NCBI GenBank assembly: GCA_015680685.1
Contig: MNCI01006539.1
Location: forward strand, 289,896-353,895
Direction of reading: 5' to 3'
Origin: Gnetum montanum
Taxonomy: Eukaryota > Streptophyta > Gnetopsida > Gnetales > Gnetaceae
DNA length: 64,000 bases
The notes beneath the pieces are model-generated. The model worked only from the letters and a program-made list of their open reading frames with translations. It had not been told where the DNA came from and ran no database searches. The translations under genes and the position numbers were made by a program. Positions 45,625 through 58,264 of the stretch are shown in pieces; position 1 is the first letter of the stretch; the number at the start of each line of letters is the position of its first letter.

Positions 45625-47480
45625 ATGTCTTCTTCTCATAAGGATGATTAATCGTTGAAATTTGAGCACACATTTAATCAAAGGAACAAATAATTAAATC
45701 AGCCAATGCCCCAACAATGCTAACTGGTATATACTCATCTCAATAAGTATGTACTAGACTTCACCTTCATCCTACATTAGGATGAACAGATGCAGTGAAG
45801 GAACATGAAAGAAAACATTATGTTACTACTCGATCGATAAGTTCCTACGATGCTCCAACAAACTCTTATGAGGTTGGGCATCTAGGGCCTTCATGCTGAA
45901 TACATTATGTAGGACCATGACTCTAGGGATTACCATCCCAATAAGGCACAACATAAAATAGATCAACAATAGGAGAAGCGCTATGAAGCTGTGAAGGAAA
46001 AATGGTTCATTAAATCCTTGTTCTTGCTGGGCCAAAAGGACACTGAAAATCCATTATTTGGGGGTTCTCATTTCATTGACTCTTCTTCCCTTGGTTTCGA
46101 TAAAGAGGGCTTGAACTAGAACTTACAATCCACTGTAAAAAACCCTAGTTTAGGCAATAATAAGTTCCATGATTATGGGGGATCCAAAGATGGGAGTCAT
46201 GATAGGAACAAGGATAAGTGTCATGATGATGATCGTGGCCATGATCATTTAATAGGGGGTGACAAGCACCGTGGCAATGCTAGTTTTCCTTTGCTCTTCA
46301 TCTTCATCATTCTCTTCTTCTTCCTCCTCTAGCTTCAATTGAAGACTTAGAGGATGTGACCATAATGCAGGTGGCTAGAGGGATAGAGCTAATGATATGG
46401 CTCATTGGACTACTCAAGATCAGGGGCATGGGCAATCAAGGGAGACTTACCACTATGAAAGAAGAGATAACAGAGGGCATCATAGGCATCATGGCCATTG
46501 CAGAGGCTATGACTATGATGAGCCATTGCTTACAACTTGAAATATGTTGAACATTGCAAAGGTAGTGAGAATTTTGACAAGGCATGTGAAAGATAGCAAA
46601 ATCAAGTAGTTAGATATGAATAATATCCTTAAGTTTGAAGGGGGATACAACTCATATCCACAAAACTATCTCCAAGCCTTTCATGATGCTTGTGCCTTAC
46701 AAAACATGGAGAATGAATGGTAAAAGTTAAAGTTATTTCCACAAACACTCATCAAAGAAGCTAAAAGTTGGTATTGGTCCTTAGAGCTAGAATCAATCTG
46801 TAGGTGGAGTACAATGCTTGAGCTCTTTAATAACAAGTATTGCATGTACTCCCTAGTGTCTAACCTAAGAAAGATGATCCAAGGTTGGGAAAATAGGAAT
46901 ATATGAATCCTTGGATGCAGCCATGGGTGGGTAATATTCCTTTTGCACCAATGCCTTGGCCATGGTTATTCTTAAAGGGAGCAACTTTGCCATATCATAG
47001 ATGGGCTCTACATAGAAACAAGGAGGACTCTTAGGGTCTATGCCCAAGGAAGACTTTAAAAATTAAGGGACCATTAGATTCAAAGGCTAATAGAGAAATT
47101 TTCCAAGAAAGAAGGAGAGTTGGAAAAAAGAGAAAGTGCTAAGGAGTACAAATAGGATCCTTCCAAAGAGCAAGGTAGTGATCATGATCACAAGAGAAGG
47201 AAGGAAGGTGAATGTGCCTACCAAAGGAGTAAGGGTGAGGCTGTTGTAGCAGAGGAGGTTGTGGACTTCGAAAAAAATGATGATGGTGGGTGTGACATCT
47301 ATCAATATAAAAATTTTAAAGAATGTTGCCTCATTGTGTCACACTTGCAGGAATTTGGGGTGTATGTTCTAAATCCTAGATTGGCTAGATGGAAAGCACC
47401 CAGAAGATTACCTTATCCTTAAGACAATCCAAGGTAGTTCCACTAACAACACACCTATTATCCAAGTGGAGCTCCACCAC
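45625..47480 (+). pseudogene. Gag of element E
   Basis: ATG at 45625 starts MSSSHKDD followed by a stop. FTFILH-stop-DEQMQ is near 45760 and the capsid domain at about 46550-46900 (MLNIAKVVRILTRHVKDSKI, FEGGYNSYPQNYLQAFHDAC, LIKEAKSWYWSLELES). A charged region similar to that of D is near 47095-47290. Stops and frameshifts are frequent. Confidence 0.78.
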
Positions 47481-47999
47481 AACCCTATGAGTAGTACCAT
47501 TAGTGGTAGCACCCATAGTCATGGGGGATGCCACCACCAAGGTAGCAGTATCATTACTGGTAGCTTGATTCATATGGGTATTATGTTTAGCAACCCATAT
47601 CTCTGTGTGACTCTTCTAGTCACACTTCATTCCAGCATCACTACTACTCTTCTAAGGCCTACAGAGCCCAATTTCCACAAGGGAAATCCCCATTTTCTCA
47701 TTACCATCCTCATCCTTCTGCACATGTCCCTCCATCCTCAACTCAATTACCACCTACTCCATTAATGCAAGGTGAGATTCTAGCCCAATTGTAGTAATGT
47801 AATGCTACTAGGGTTGTTAACTTACAACCAGCTCCTTAACTAAGTGGTTTGGAAACTAAATCCCAAAAAAGACCATTCCTTTGAACCAACAGTGCTACAA
47901 AGCTCTCACAAAGTCATGTAGCTAATAGCCTTACTTCTCCCTCATCCTTTTCATCTACTTTGTTCTAGTACCCTTCAAACTAAACACCTCCTCAAGTGT

Positions 48000-48480
48000 A
48001 TACCATTATGTTAACCCATGCGGTAACTAATTGGATAAAGGCTAGCCACATTCCTAGCAAAATATTTGATCCCAGAAGTCCCCTTATCTACCTATAAATT
48101 GTTGGAAATGAACTTTGCAAAGCTTTTCTAAATTTAGATTTTGGTGTAAATCTGATTTCTCTTGAGATATACAAAGCCTAGAAGTTTCCTCCACTCAAGA
48201 AGAGTAACATCTATCTTGAGTTGGCAAACTAGTCTATCATTATTTCCTTGGGACTAATGGAGGACATTGTGACCACCATCTATGAGTGATCATATCCTAT
48301 TGATTTCCTAGTGATATGAGTTAACAATTACAAGGGGAACTTTCCAATCATCATGGAAAGGGCTTGGCTAAGTACGATTGATACATGACTAGGCATCAAA
48401 GACCTTTTCTTGGAGATTTTCAAGGAAAATGCATTTGAAAAAATAGAGAAATAAAGAGTTCCATGCATCATGTATAGTGA
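48000..48480 (+). pseudogene. Aspartic protease of element E
   Basis: A decayed copy of the A and D protease: NELCKAFLNLDFGVNLISLE near 48110-48165, where the catalytic DSG has become NLD, then GLMEDIVTTIYE and FPIIMERAWLSTID near 48335-48380. Not expected to be active. Confidence 0.72.
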
Positions 48481-48779
48481 TACAGGGTGTAACTATGTGC
48501 AAAAATTATGTTCTATAAAAAGTACATCAATCACAACATGTAGACAATGTTCAGATGAGATGAAAATTCAAAGGTGCCTATAATTAGTAGCCACCAAATA
48601 GGAGGGCACCCAATAGTTGATAGTTAATCCTAAAAGCAACTCAACACTTTGCATGGAATTAACTGAGAGGTTAACAAGTGCCTATGTTGAAGGCATGGAT
48701 GATTTGGAGTGAGTTCATCACCAACTCTTTGATGATGAACCTAATGACACTTATTGGGGAGAGTTGAAAATCCTTGAAA

Positions 48780-51690
48780 GTTTTAAATAGGAGCCCCTTG
48801 AGTTGAAAACTCTACATGTTGGCATGGAGTATGCTTTTCTAAAAAATGCAAGCTAGTGATAATGAATGCCAATCTTACTCCTAAATAGAAAGAGAAGTTG
48901 TTGAAGGTGGTCAACAAATGACCAACAACCTGTGCTTGGTCATATCTTGAACTCACTGGGTTTGATCCTAAAATATGCCAACATTGCATCTATATTGAGC
49001 CTTCCATAAAGCCAAAGAGTTAGTCGCAGTGGTAGTTGAAGATCAAGTTGAAGCAAATCATCAAGGGGGATTCATCTATTCCATTATGGATAGTGAGTGA
49101 GTTAGCCCACTTGTAATTGTGGCAAAGAAGGATGGTAAGTAGAGGGTCTATATTGACTTCAAGCTATTGAACATGATGACCTACAAACATCATTTTCTAT
49201 TATCATTTGTAGAACAGGTGTTGGACACTATCTCTAGGCATTGCTACTATAGCTTTATGAATGATTATAGTGGCTATAACTAAATTTATATTGTACTAAA
49301 GGATTAGGCCAAAACAACATTCATAAGCCCCTAGGATACTTTTGCATATAAAAGGATGCCATTTGATCTATGCAATGCCCCCACAACCTTCCAATGCCTT
49401 GTCCTAAGCATCTTTCAATAGTAGATTGGTAGTGGGATGGAAGTCTTCATGGATGACTTCTCCACCTATGGTGCCACATTTGAGTAAGCCCTAGACCACC
49501 TTGAGTAAGTGCTAAAAGGGTGTGTGGAGACCAACCTTTAATTCAATTGGCAAAAGAGCTATCTAATGGTCTAAGAGGGCATTATATTGGGGCACAAAAT
49601 CTCACAAGTAGGGATTGAGGTGGACCTTGAAGAAATAACGGTCATCCAAGGAATAACCCAAAAATTGAAAACTGTCAAAGATGTCCAATCATTCCTTGGC
49701 CACACTGACTACTGCTGGTGATTCATAGAGAATTTCTTTAAGATTGCTAAATAATTGGTGGAGTTGACAAAGAAAGATGCTCTATTCATATGGATTGAGG
49801 AATGTGAAAAGGTATTCCAGCAACTCAATCATAAGCTTGTAGAAACTCCAATTCTACGATCACGTGACTAGTCCAGACCATTTCACATAATGATGGATGC
49901 ATGGAACTATGCCTTAGGAGCCATGCTCATGTAGTTAGATGATCAAAAATGTCCATACTACATCCACTACATGAGCCAAAGCATTGTGGATGCACAATTG
50001 AACTGCATCACAATGGACAAAGAACTGATGATGGAAGTTTATGTCTTGGAAAAATTCAAGCACTATGTGCTTGGGTACAAGGTGTTTATGCATACGGACC
50101 ATAGTGTAATCTAGTTCTTGATGAATTAATTGATGGTGAGTCATTGTGTCATATGGTGGCTTGGGATCTTGTAAGAATTTGATCTCACAATGGTAGATCA
50201 AAAGGGAACTGAGAATGTGAGTGTTAACCACTTGTTTCAGTTGCAATGGAATAACAAAGAGGAGGAAAGCTCACTTTCTAATTAGTTTCCTAATGAACTC
50301 CTCTTTGTTGGGGCTATAAATGAACAAGTTCCTACTAAACCTAAATGGTACAATGGCATCCTTACTTATCTTCTTACTCAAGAGATGCCATAAGAGTTAG
50401 ATCATAGGAAGAAACAATAGTTTCTTCACAAGGTGAAATGCTTCATGGAGATCAATGGACACCTTTACAAGGTGTGCACTAATGGCCTCATTCATTGGCA
50501 TCTTCTTGATGTTGACCAATTGTGTGTCCTCCAAGATGCTTATGAAGGTCCTTGTGGGGGCCACTATGCTAGGAGACACATGACCATTAAGATCTTGATG
50601 GTAGGGTATTATTAGCTAACACTCTTTAGGAAGGCTTACCACTTCATCCACTCTTGTGATTGCTGTCAATGTGATGGTGGAATAATGGCTTAAATGGAGG
50701 GATCTTAGTAGTGGATCCAACCACTAGAATTCTTGAACATATGGAGCATTGACTTCATGGGTCCCATCACAACCATGTTAAATGGAAAGGTGTACATGAT
50801 AGTCACTATTAAATATTATATCAAATAGGTAGAAGTAGTAGCTGTCACTGAGTGTACATCATCCACAACTGCTTGATTTGTACAACAAAATGTTATAAAT
50901 AGGTTTGGGATGCCATGTGCACTAATTTTCGACAATGGTACTCATTTTACAGGGACCATCTTTTGAAAGCTCATGTAATGCTTGGGAGTAGAACGTAAAT
51001 TAACAACACCCTACCACCTCCAAGTCAATAGTCAAGCTAAGGTTACGAATAGGAAAATTACTAAAATCTTAACAAGAACAATTAGCAAGTATAGGAGAGA
51101 CTAGAGCACAAAACTCAACAATGCGCTTTGGGCCTATTACTCAACATGGAAGCTCCCTATAGGCTATTCTTCCTATGAGCTAGTGTATAGAAAACTTCCA
51201 ACTCTTCCTATCCAATCTGAGCTTCATATACTTTCAACAGCCTGTGACCTTAATCTTGACCTTAGCCTAGCACATAAAGCAAGACTGATCAACCTTAATG
51301 TGCTAGATGAGAATAGATTGGTGGCCCTATCCTTGAATGAAGTACACAAGGCATTTAGCAAATAATGCCATGATAAGGAAGGTAAAATTTCAATGTGGTA
51401 ATGAGATTCTTTACTAGAATCCCATACATGTTCCACAACGAACTAAGTTTCAAACATTGTCAGAAGGGCCTTACATCATTTATGAAACCTTTCCTTATGG
51501 GGCCATGTTGATCTACAAATCTAAAATCTCAAACAAGAAACTTCTTATCAACATGCAACAAATAAAACCTTTCCATGAGCCCAAAAGATCTAGTGCTAGA
51601 AACAACTCTTCAGATGGACAACCATGCTCAATTTTTTGGATCTCCTCCTTCCAACTCAATTGTGGGGAAGATGGCCATCCATGCTAATCG
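48780..51690 (+). pseudogene. Pol of element E: reverse transcriptase, RNase H, integrase
   Basis: RT from about 49020: VSPLVIVAKKDGK near 49100, LLNMMTYKHHFLLSFVEQVL, YSFMNDYSGYN near 49250 and active site FMDDFSTYG near 49448. RNase H near 49840-50110 (ETPILRSRD, HIMMDAWNYALGAM, MHTDHS). Integrase zinc region near 50540 and core at 50740-51060: SIDFMGPITT and IFDNGTHFTG keep two acidic residues, but the Glu segment reads QAKVTNRK, so the third catalytic acid is Lys. The C-terminal part runs to about 51690 (KKLLINMQQIKPFHEPKRSS). Many Gln codons are stops. Confidence 0.85.
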
Positions 51691-53666
51691 ATCAAAGTGG
51701 CTCATTAGCTTTTATACCTTTTTTTTACATCAATTTTTGTTTTACACAAGCATTAGTACATTTTACCTTTCTTGGATATTTTACAATTTCTTTTATATTT
51801 TACTTTATTTTTGTATGTGTATTTTTCTTATGTTTTCTAATAAATTACTTTGTTTTTATTTATTGCCAATAGGACATAATGATGCTATCATTGTTTGCTA
51901 ATGATGGTTTGTACTTAATGTTTTTGATTACTAATGTCAGGTTCTTTCTTTGAAGTTTGATATTGATAACTAAGATAAAGTTTTTTTTCATGGAACAAGT
52001 AGTGAGTCCACGTCATCCACCCATCCACAACACTATATGGTTTTACTTGTTTTGGAAATATGAGGTTCCTTTCCTTAATGAAATTTTAATGAACTTGTAA
52101 TCTTGGTAGTTTCCAAACTTGGGAAAGATTAAATGGAATGATAAGGGTGTGAGTTCAAGGGGATTCGATGCTCTCTATATTTGCCTAAACTCTTAAGTGC
52201 ATGCATGTATTCATGGATTTCTTATAGTTCCATTGTTGACCAATAATAGGAAGCTAAAGTCTTTGCATGGTGTGGTTTCCAACCAAAAATCCATAAAAAC
52301 ATAAAATTCAAGAAAAATGATGAGAATTCAAAGCATACCCCTTAGGTAAAATAACTAGCTACAAGCACTAGTTATGGGAATAGAAAGACATGTTACCCGT
52401 GCCTGAAGTTTTCCTGTAACTAAAGTCCTTTCTTACTTCTTGCTTCTCTTTTCTTCTCAAAAAGGAATGATGATTGATCTATGGGAGCATTCTTGTGTCT
52501 TGAGGGGATTGAAAGTGGTTGGTTTTGATTTGAACTAAGGATGGACTTTATTGGATCATTTAACCATTAAATCCACAAGGAACATGTGATTGTAATTTAG
52601 ACCTCCATTTCACCTTCTCTCTCATCCATCAATGCTTTCCATTTTTTACCTCATTACTGGTTTCCATGTCTTGATTTAATGTCTTAGTTTGATGAGTTGA
52701 AATTCTTAGTTATATTTTTCTGGATTAGGCCATTAACACTCCATGACCATTAATCAACTGTGGGGACCATAGATTCCTTAGTTTGAGAATATGTAAGGGC
52801 AAAAAGGGCATGAGCCTACTATGGGGAGGACGCACTTGCACATCTCTTGATTGGGTTAGTTAAGTTCCTTATCCTTTGACATTTTTGCAATCAAATCTTT
52901 TGTGCATCCCATCAGTTGCATCCAACTGTGTGCTCCTTAATGGCATTTCTCCATATAACCTCATTCTTGAAACCAAAACTCCAATTTTGTAAATAATCTA
53001 ATCCCTCTTCAAGCATTTCATCATGTTCACGGTTTTTTTGGCTCTTTGAGGATCCTAATTTCATGTTGAAACTCCTTCTATTTTTTGAATTTTTTAATGT
53101 GGAAAATTTTCTCTATAGGCTCCATAGACGAGAACCTGTTGAGGAAGTGGGCATGTAGATGAGACCCCATTGATGGGACCACATTAATGCAAGGTAAAAT
53201 ATCTATATAGACATGGTGACCCTTAGCGATTTTTCATATTTGTGCTCAAATGAGGGGAGAGTTTTTGAATTTTTCAGAGCCTAGAACTTTCCAAGAGCAA
53301 TAACTTCTAAACCATTTGCCCGATTCACTTTGTTCTTCAGTCTTGTAGCTACCAAAGGTAAGCTCTTTATTGTGGGGACCACAAACCTTAGGTTTTTGAT
53401 GGAAATTTTTTTGAAATTTTTCTAATTCCCATAGAGGTTTAACAAATAAATTAACATTAAAACATCAATTTATGAGAGTTAAACCCTTCAAAAAAAACTT
53501 CGATGACATTATAAATTAAATAACAGTAAAATAATAAAGTAATATTAAAATAATCAATCTACCATGGTCATAACTTAGTCAAAGTGTAATTGCCCAATGA
53601 GATAAGGTACCTAAAAGTTATAAGTTACACATTGTATGCTAATCCTTGGTTATGTTGTGACCATAA
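51691..53666 (+). other. Conserved non-coding block after pol in element E
   Basis: Corresponds to 4532 onward in A and 42070 onward in D: T-rich run, GAATTCAAAGCATACCCC block (52325), ATGTTACCCGTGCC (52390), GGGCATGAGCCTACTATGGG (52808; GGGCATGAGCCTACTTTGGG in D at 43306). From about 52910 the sequence no longer follows A or D. Confidence 0.65.
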
Positions 53667-56532
53667 ATGGCACCTAAGGGAAAGCACATGTAGGAAGGAG
53701 GACCATCCCAACGAAGGGATAAATGGCCAAGAACCAGAAGGGCTAAGAATAACCACAGGAGCAGGTACTAGAAACCCATGCAATGGGAACTCTTTGGGAG
53801 GAGCCCAAAATGGAATTTGTTAGATAAATTCTTGAAAAAATGGCTATGATAGAACAATCTCATTGACATGAGGCACTAGAGCCAAGACCGAACCTTGAGG
53901 TCACCTTGATGGAGGCTTACCTTAGGCAAACAACATCCAAGAAGGTTTAGAAATCTGTGCTCCAAGAGCTAAACTTTGGATCCTTCTTGGAGTTTTCCCC
54001 TCTAGAAGTTAAAGCTTAATTGCATAACTCTCCCATGTGGTCCACCGTCACTTCTAGCAGGGAGTGGTACATGGGAGAGGCATACCTTTTTTTGGAATAA
54101 CATGTAGGTAGGTTCAATGGTCAAAATCAAGGATATTTCTATGTCCTACTTGACAAAAGCAATTTTTGAGACCCTTAGGTTGCTAGAAACTAGGGCCAAT
54201 CTTGCAGAAATTCCAATGTAGGTAGATCTTGGCATCAAGAAAGAATGGATGCAGTGGTATTATGAAGTGGACCATAAGGAACATGCATACTTTAGAATTA
54301 CAGCTTTTTACCTTAATTCAATAGTGAGGCCCAACAAGATCACAACCTTCTCCACCCATGTGTGCACTACTCTAAGTGGTAGATTCACAGCCAACCTTCC
54401 ATAGCTAATCTATCTTGAGATAGAAAAGTGCTTCAAGGAGAATGAATGTAGAAGGAATATACTTCTCTTTCCATGCTTCTTCAAAAAATTGTGCAAGAGG
54501 GGAGGCATAACCAACTACACAAATGATGTTGTCCAATGTGCTCCAATTGCCTCTTGGGTAGAAATGATGAAGGACAAGGTGCCTGCCAAGGTGATCTAAG
54601 AAGAGGAGCAGCAACCACCACCTCCACCACCCACTCATGAGACAACACTGAAGGTTTGCATTGCCATTGAATGCATGTATGAACTTCGAGAGTAGCTCTT
54701 GCAACAATAATAGCAACAAGTAGGGATGAGTGGTGGTGATCCATTTGTGTACAGACGAACCATGAGCCACCTCAATGAAGTGGCCCAAACCATAAGCTAG
54801 ATGGAGGGTGGAATGTTAATTTTCTTAACCCAAAGAATGTAGGTTCTCGCAAGGTCAAATCCAAGTGCCTAAGAGGTAATGATGTCTCTCTCACAATAGC
54901 AAAAATTCCCAAACATCTTTGGAAATGCTACTACCTTTTCGGTGCATTTGGAGGAGGGTGAGGGAGTAATTGTCTTAGTGATGTAGCACCATGGGCAGGA
55001 GATGGTGACTGAAGTGGTTGCTAACAAGGTGGCCGAAGCACTTAATGCACCTACAACATTTGTACCAAACATTTTTGCATTTAGATATGTGCAGACATCC
55101 ACAGAAACTATTAGTGGTAGATTGAGCGTAGCCTAGCATGAGGAATTGCTAGACTGATTGGTGGGAACTAAGCAACCAATTCTAGATATCTTTGACCTTT
55201 TGGATACTGTCACTGAAATCCAATCAAAGTTGCTTGAGGCAAGGGGCATATGCATTATCTTTGAGGGGAAACTTGAAACAACTTGAGCTGAGAATCAATG
55301 CTTGGCTATGAAAGTTGTTGAATTAAGCGCCCACCTTGCTGATCCCACATTGCTCAACTAGGAAATCACAAGAGATGAAGCTTTTAAATAGATTGAAGAC
55401 AAACTCAAAAAGGTTGAGAATGCTAAGGAGTTGGTAGTCTTTAACCAATCCTTTGCTAATGCCACAACATATAACATCTAGAAGGACTTGGTCTAGATGT
55501 GCCATGAGAATGAGATCCTAATTACAAAAAACCATCACCTACAAAATGTTGATGTGCAAAAGAAGTATATGTTAGAATTCATCCATATATAGCAAGAATA
55601 GCTAGCCAAGGTAAACACAAAATTGAGGATATTAACAACAGAAAATAGTAACCTCTCCATGGAGGAAGTTTGTGCCTTGCACCAAAAATCTACAATTGAG
55701 ATTTCTACTTGGAAAAATGAGGTCCTAAAGTTTAAAAGGGTGAAAAATCACTACAGGGACAAGGTGGAATTGCAGAAGGAGATCAATGAGAAGGAAATCC
55801 AATTGGTAAAGGCAAAAGTCAGTGAGGTCCTCCAATAGGTCCAGCAAGGAGGTGATGTATTGCAACCTATCTTTGATGGGTTGAACACATACAACAAGGT
55901 TGAAATGTACCTAAGGAGCTACAGATCGAGGAGATGACTGAATACATGAAGCTTGCTAATCTCCACTATGTAAACATGGTGATGCTGACTGTTGGAAGGT
56001 TGTGGTCAGAATTGAAGAAACAAGTGGGTAACTCATCCTTGTTGTATGAGGTAGAGTTCAAGCACCATAAAGAAACCAAGCAGAAGCTCGAGACAGTAAA
56101 TGTGGAACTCGAGGTTCTTAGGGCAAAGTTCACAAATCAAAGATCAACTACTGAGAACCTAGCCAAAAGAATGAATGACTACTAAGAACTAAAAAATGCA
56201 CTCAAAGCATTCGACATTGAACACAAATAGTTCATTGCTTGGTTTGTTAATGTAAAGGAGTTGTTTCCTACAATGCCCTGTCCATGGGATATTCCCATTC
56301 CAGCCCACATCGGTGATGCAACGTGGACCATGAATAATCCTTGGAGTAAGGAGGAGAAGATGAAGGCATTGTTGGATGCCTTCTATCTTCTACCATAAGT
56401 TGTAGTTGCTACAAGATAACCACAACAACCATCTCAACCACTACATGTGCCCAAAGTAGGAGAAGGTTTTTCAAAATCTCAAGAGCCTCCACCACCTAGG
56501 ACCATCTCAACTTCTTCATTATCTTCATGCTG
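53667..56532 (+). pseudogene. Additional long decayed reading frame of element E (env position)
   Basis: Reading runs through three or more frames with many single-codon stops. It begins with ATG at 53667 (MAPKGKHM, basic). It continues via the frame from 53840 (MAMIEQSH, EAYLRQTTSKKV, LQELNFGSFLEFSPLEVKA, SREWYMGEAYLFLE). Then 54132-54800 has DLGIKKEWMQWYYEVDHKEH, STHVCTTLSGRFTANLP, and LLFPCFFKKLCKRGGITNYT, recalling the family called putative plant transposon protein. From about 54900 to 55840 it has long heptad-like coiled-coil stretches (AKELVVFNQSF, VKNHYRDKVELQKEINEKEI), continued at 55934-56180. It ends with a Pro-rich tail (SQEPPPPRTISTSSLSS). No other element in the window has it. 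It sits where Athila elements carry an env-like frame, but I see no clear signal peptide or membrane segment. Function unknown. Confidence 0.6.
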
Positions 56533-56737
56533 TTAGAGGAGTTATATTTGTCATTCTTGTTCTGGTGTTCAATTTTGTTGTCAGGAACATCAAAATTTTG
56601 TAATGATTGTAATTCGCACACCTGGGCACTTAGTTTTTGTTGTGTTGTGTTGTGTGTCTATAGTTAGTCAATAATTCCATACCTTCTCAAATTTTGTAAA
56701 AAACTCAAGGATGAGTTTTTATTCAATTGTGGGGGTA

Positions 56738-57228
56738 GACAGGATCTCGTCAATGTGATCTTTTCGACGTAGGGTTTGACCCATTAACATGTACCCATTG
56801 ACAAGGTACCCTATTTTTGCCTATAAATGTGCACCTACCTGCTGCATTTATGGAAATCTTTTCATAGTTGCAGTGAAGTGCTTATAGTTTTTTCATTTGA
56901 GAGTTAAAATTTTTTCTAAGTGCTTGATGTAGGAATCAAAGAGTGTACAGATCTTTAATTGAGCATTGTTGTACTTGAGCACTTTAGTGTGGTCGGTAAT
57001 AAAGATGAACTTTTGTGATAAAAAAGATAAAAATCATATGCCTTAGTTACACTTAACCATACACTTGCACTTCACAAGTGGAATTGGGAAGACAATTATT
57101 GTAACGGTTAGATTAACCTCCTAGAACTAGTGTACTTAGAAACCTAAATTTTTTGGAATTCGACTAGATTGTTAAGTGAATGCTAGTGATTTGTATGGTT
57201 GGGCCTAGGTTATACTCGTTGCTCATCA
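56738..57228 (+). repeat. 3' LTR of element E, internally deleted
   Basis: Follows the tract TGTGGGGGTA (56728-56737), has TATA motif CCTATAAATGTGC (56819-56831) and ends GCTCATCA. Only 491 bp long because about 333 bp present in the 5' LTR are missing near 57020-57028. The start reads GACAGG where a TG would be expected. Confidence 0.8.
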
Positions 57229-58245
57229 TTTGGGATCCGATTTAGTAAAGGATTAGGCTAGAAAAGGATCCCTATGTCACCTCTTAGAAAGTAGCATACA
57301 CCTTGATGGGAAATTGCACTTCTAGGCTAGAAAATGATCCTTGTGTTTTAATTGCAAGATACTAGATCCCCTTGTACCTTATCCAAGAATTATAAATCCC
57401 AAATAATAAGCTCATTTGACATCTTTAATATCTTTTGCTTTTCTAGTTTCTACATCCCTTGAAATAGAGAGAGAGTGTATCTTTAAAGTCATCGCTTCAC
57501 TATGCAGTGAGACTTTGTCAAAATGCTACCATGCTTTGACAATCCAAAACCATTTGGTCTACACAGAATCAAATTTTTGTGAGATGTATAAAGCACAATT
57601 TGATTTTCTTTAGTTTTCTAATTTTGTTTTATAAATCTTAATGATGATGTCTCATTAATAAATTTATTTATTAGATTGAAAAATTATAGTTAATTTAACT
57701 CCCTTGGCTAGATAGATTAGTTTATTAGTATAGAGTTTGTGACAATTTCGCCTTGACCAAGGAGCTCATACCTATTTGAAATGGTGCTAGGCCATGGAGG
57801 TTGCGAGTAGGGATATTTTATTACCTTGGTTGTGTATTGCATCTATTCTATAAGGGGTTGCAACACTTTGTGTGCGTGTTTAATTTCTATGGTGTGTTTG
57901 ATCTACAAAGGATTACAATGACTATGAATAGTTAATGGTTTATTATTTTATTCTTTATTTATAAAATACATAAACATATCATTTCTTACTTTGGCAATAC
58001 TAATTTCTTCTGTTATATACACCAATAAACTTTGCAATTCACATTCCTATTATCTTCCATGTTTAAGATTACTTCACTATATAGGTGAGATAATTGACAT
58101 CATGCTTGGCAAAAATTCGTGCACGGGAAACACGATAGTCTTTCACAAACCCTAGTTGCAAGGTCAGTTCATAACCCTTAATAAAACCCTTTATCTATTA
58201 CGGTGTTCAGCCACACCCACCAAATAATGTGTGAAAAAACTATTT
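57229..58245. other. Unassigned DNA right of element E
   Basis: Begins with TTTGGGATCC, which reads FGIRFSKG and may be the resumed copia element, but the copia RNase H that should follow is not recognisable. Contains a short direct repeat TAGGCTAGAAAA (57251 and 57332). Nothing else identified. Confidence 0.4.
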
Positions 58246-58264
58246 TATATATATATATATATAT
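58246..58264. repeat. (TA)n microsatellite
   Basis: Nineteen bases of perfect alternating TA in non-coding DNA. Confidence 0.95.

Larger units (their letters stand above)
37633..57228 (+). mobile_element. Ty3/gypsy retrotransposon E (Athila/Tat type), with element D nested in its 5' LTR
   Basis: About 12.6 kb once the 7.0 kb of element D is subtracted. Order: 5' LTR (split), PBS, gag, protease, RT, RNase H, integrase, a conserved non-coding block, an additional long decayed frame (53667-56532), a purine tract, and the 3' LTR. The extra frame has no counterpart in A, C or D. No matching target duplication was found, though copia sequence on either side suggests where it was inserted. The left boundary is uncertain by about 40 bp. 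Confidence 0.85.

Noticed and set aside
45826-46035. Reverse-strand frame over the gag region of element E
   Set aside because: Antisense to decayed gag; no similarity recognised.
54405-55102. Reverse-strand frames of 77-127 codons over the E extra frame
   Set aside because: Forward reading gives coiled-coil and transposon-protein-like segments; the reverse frames are mirror openings.
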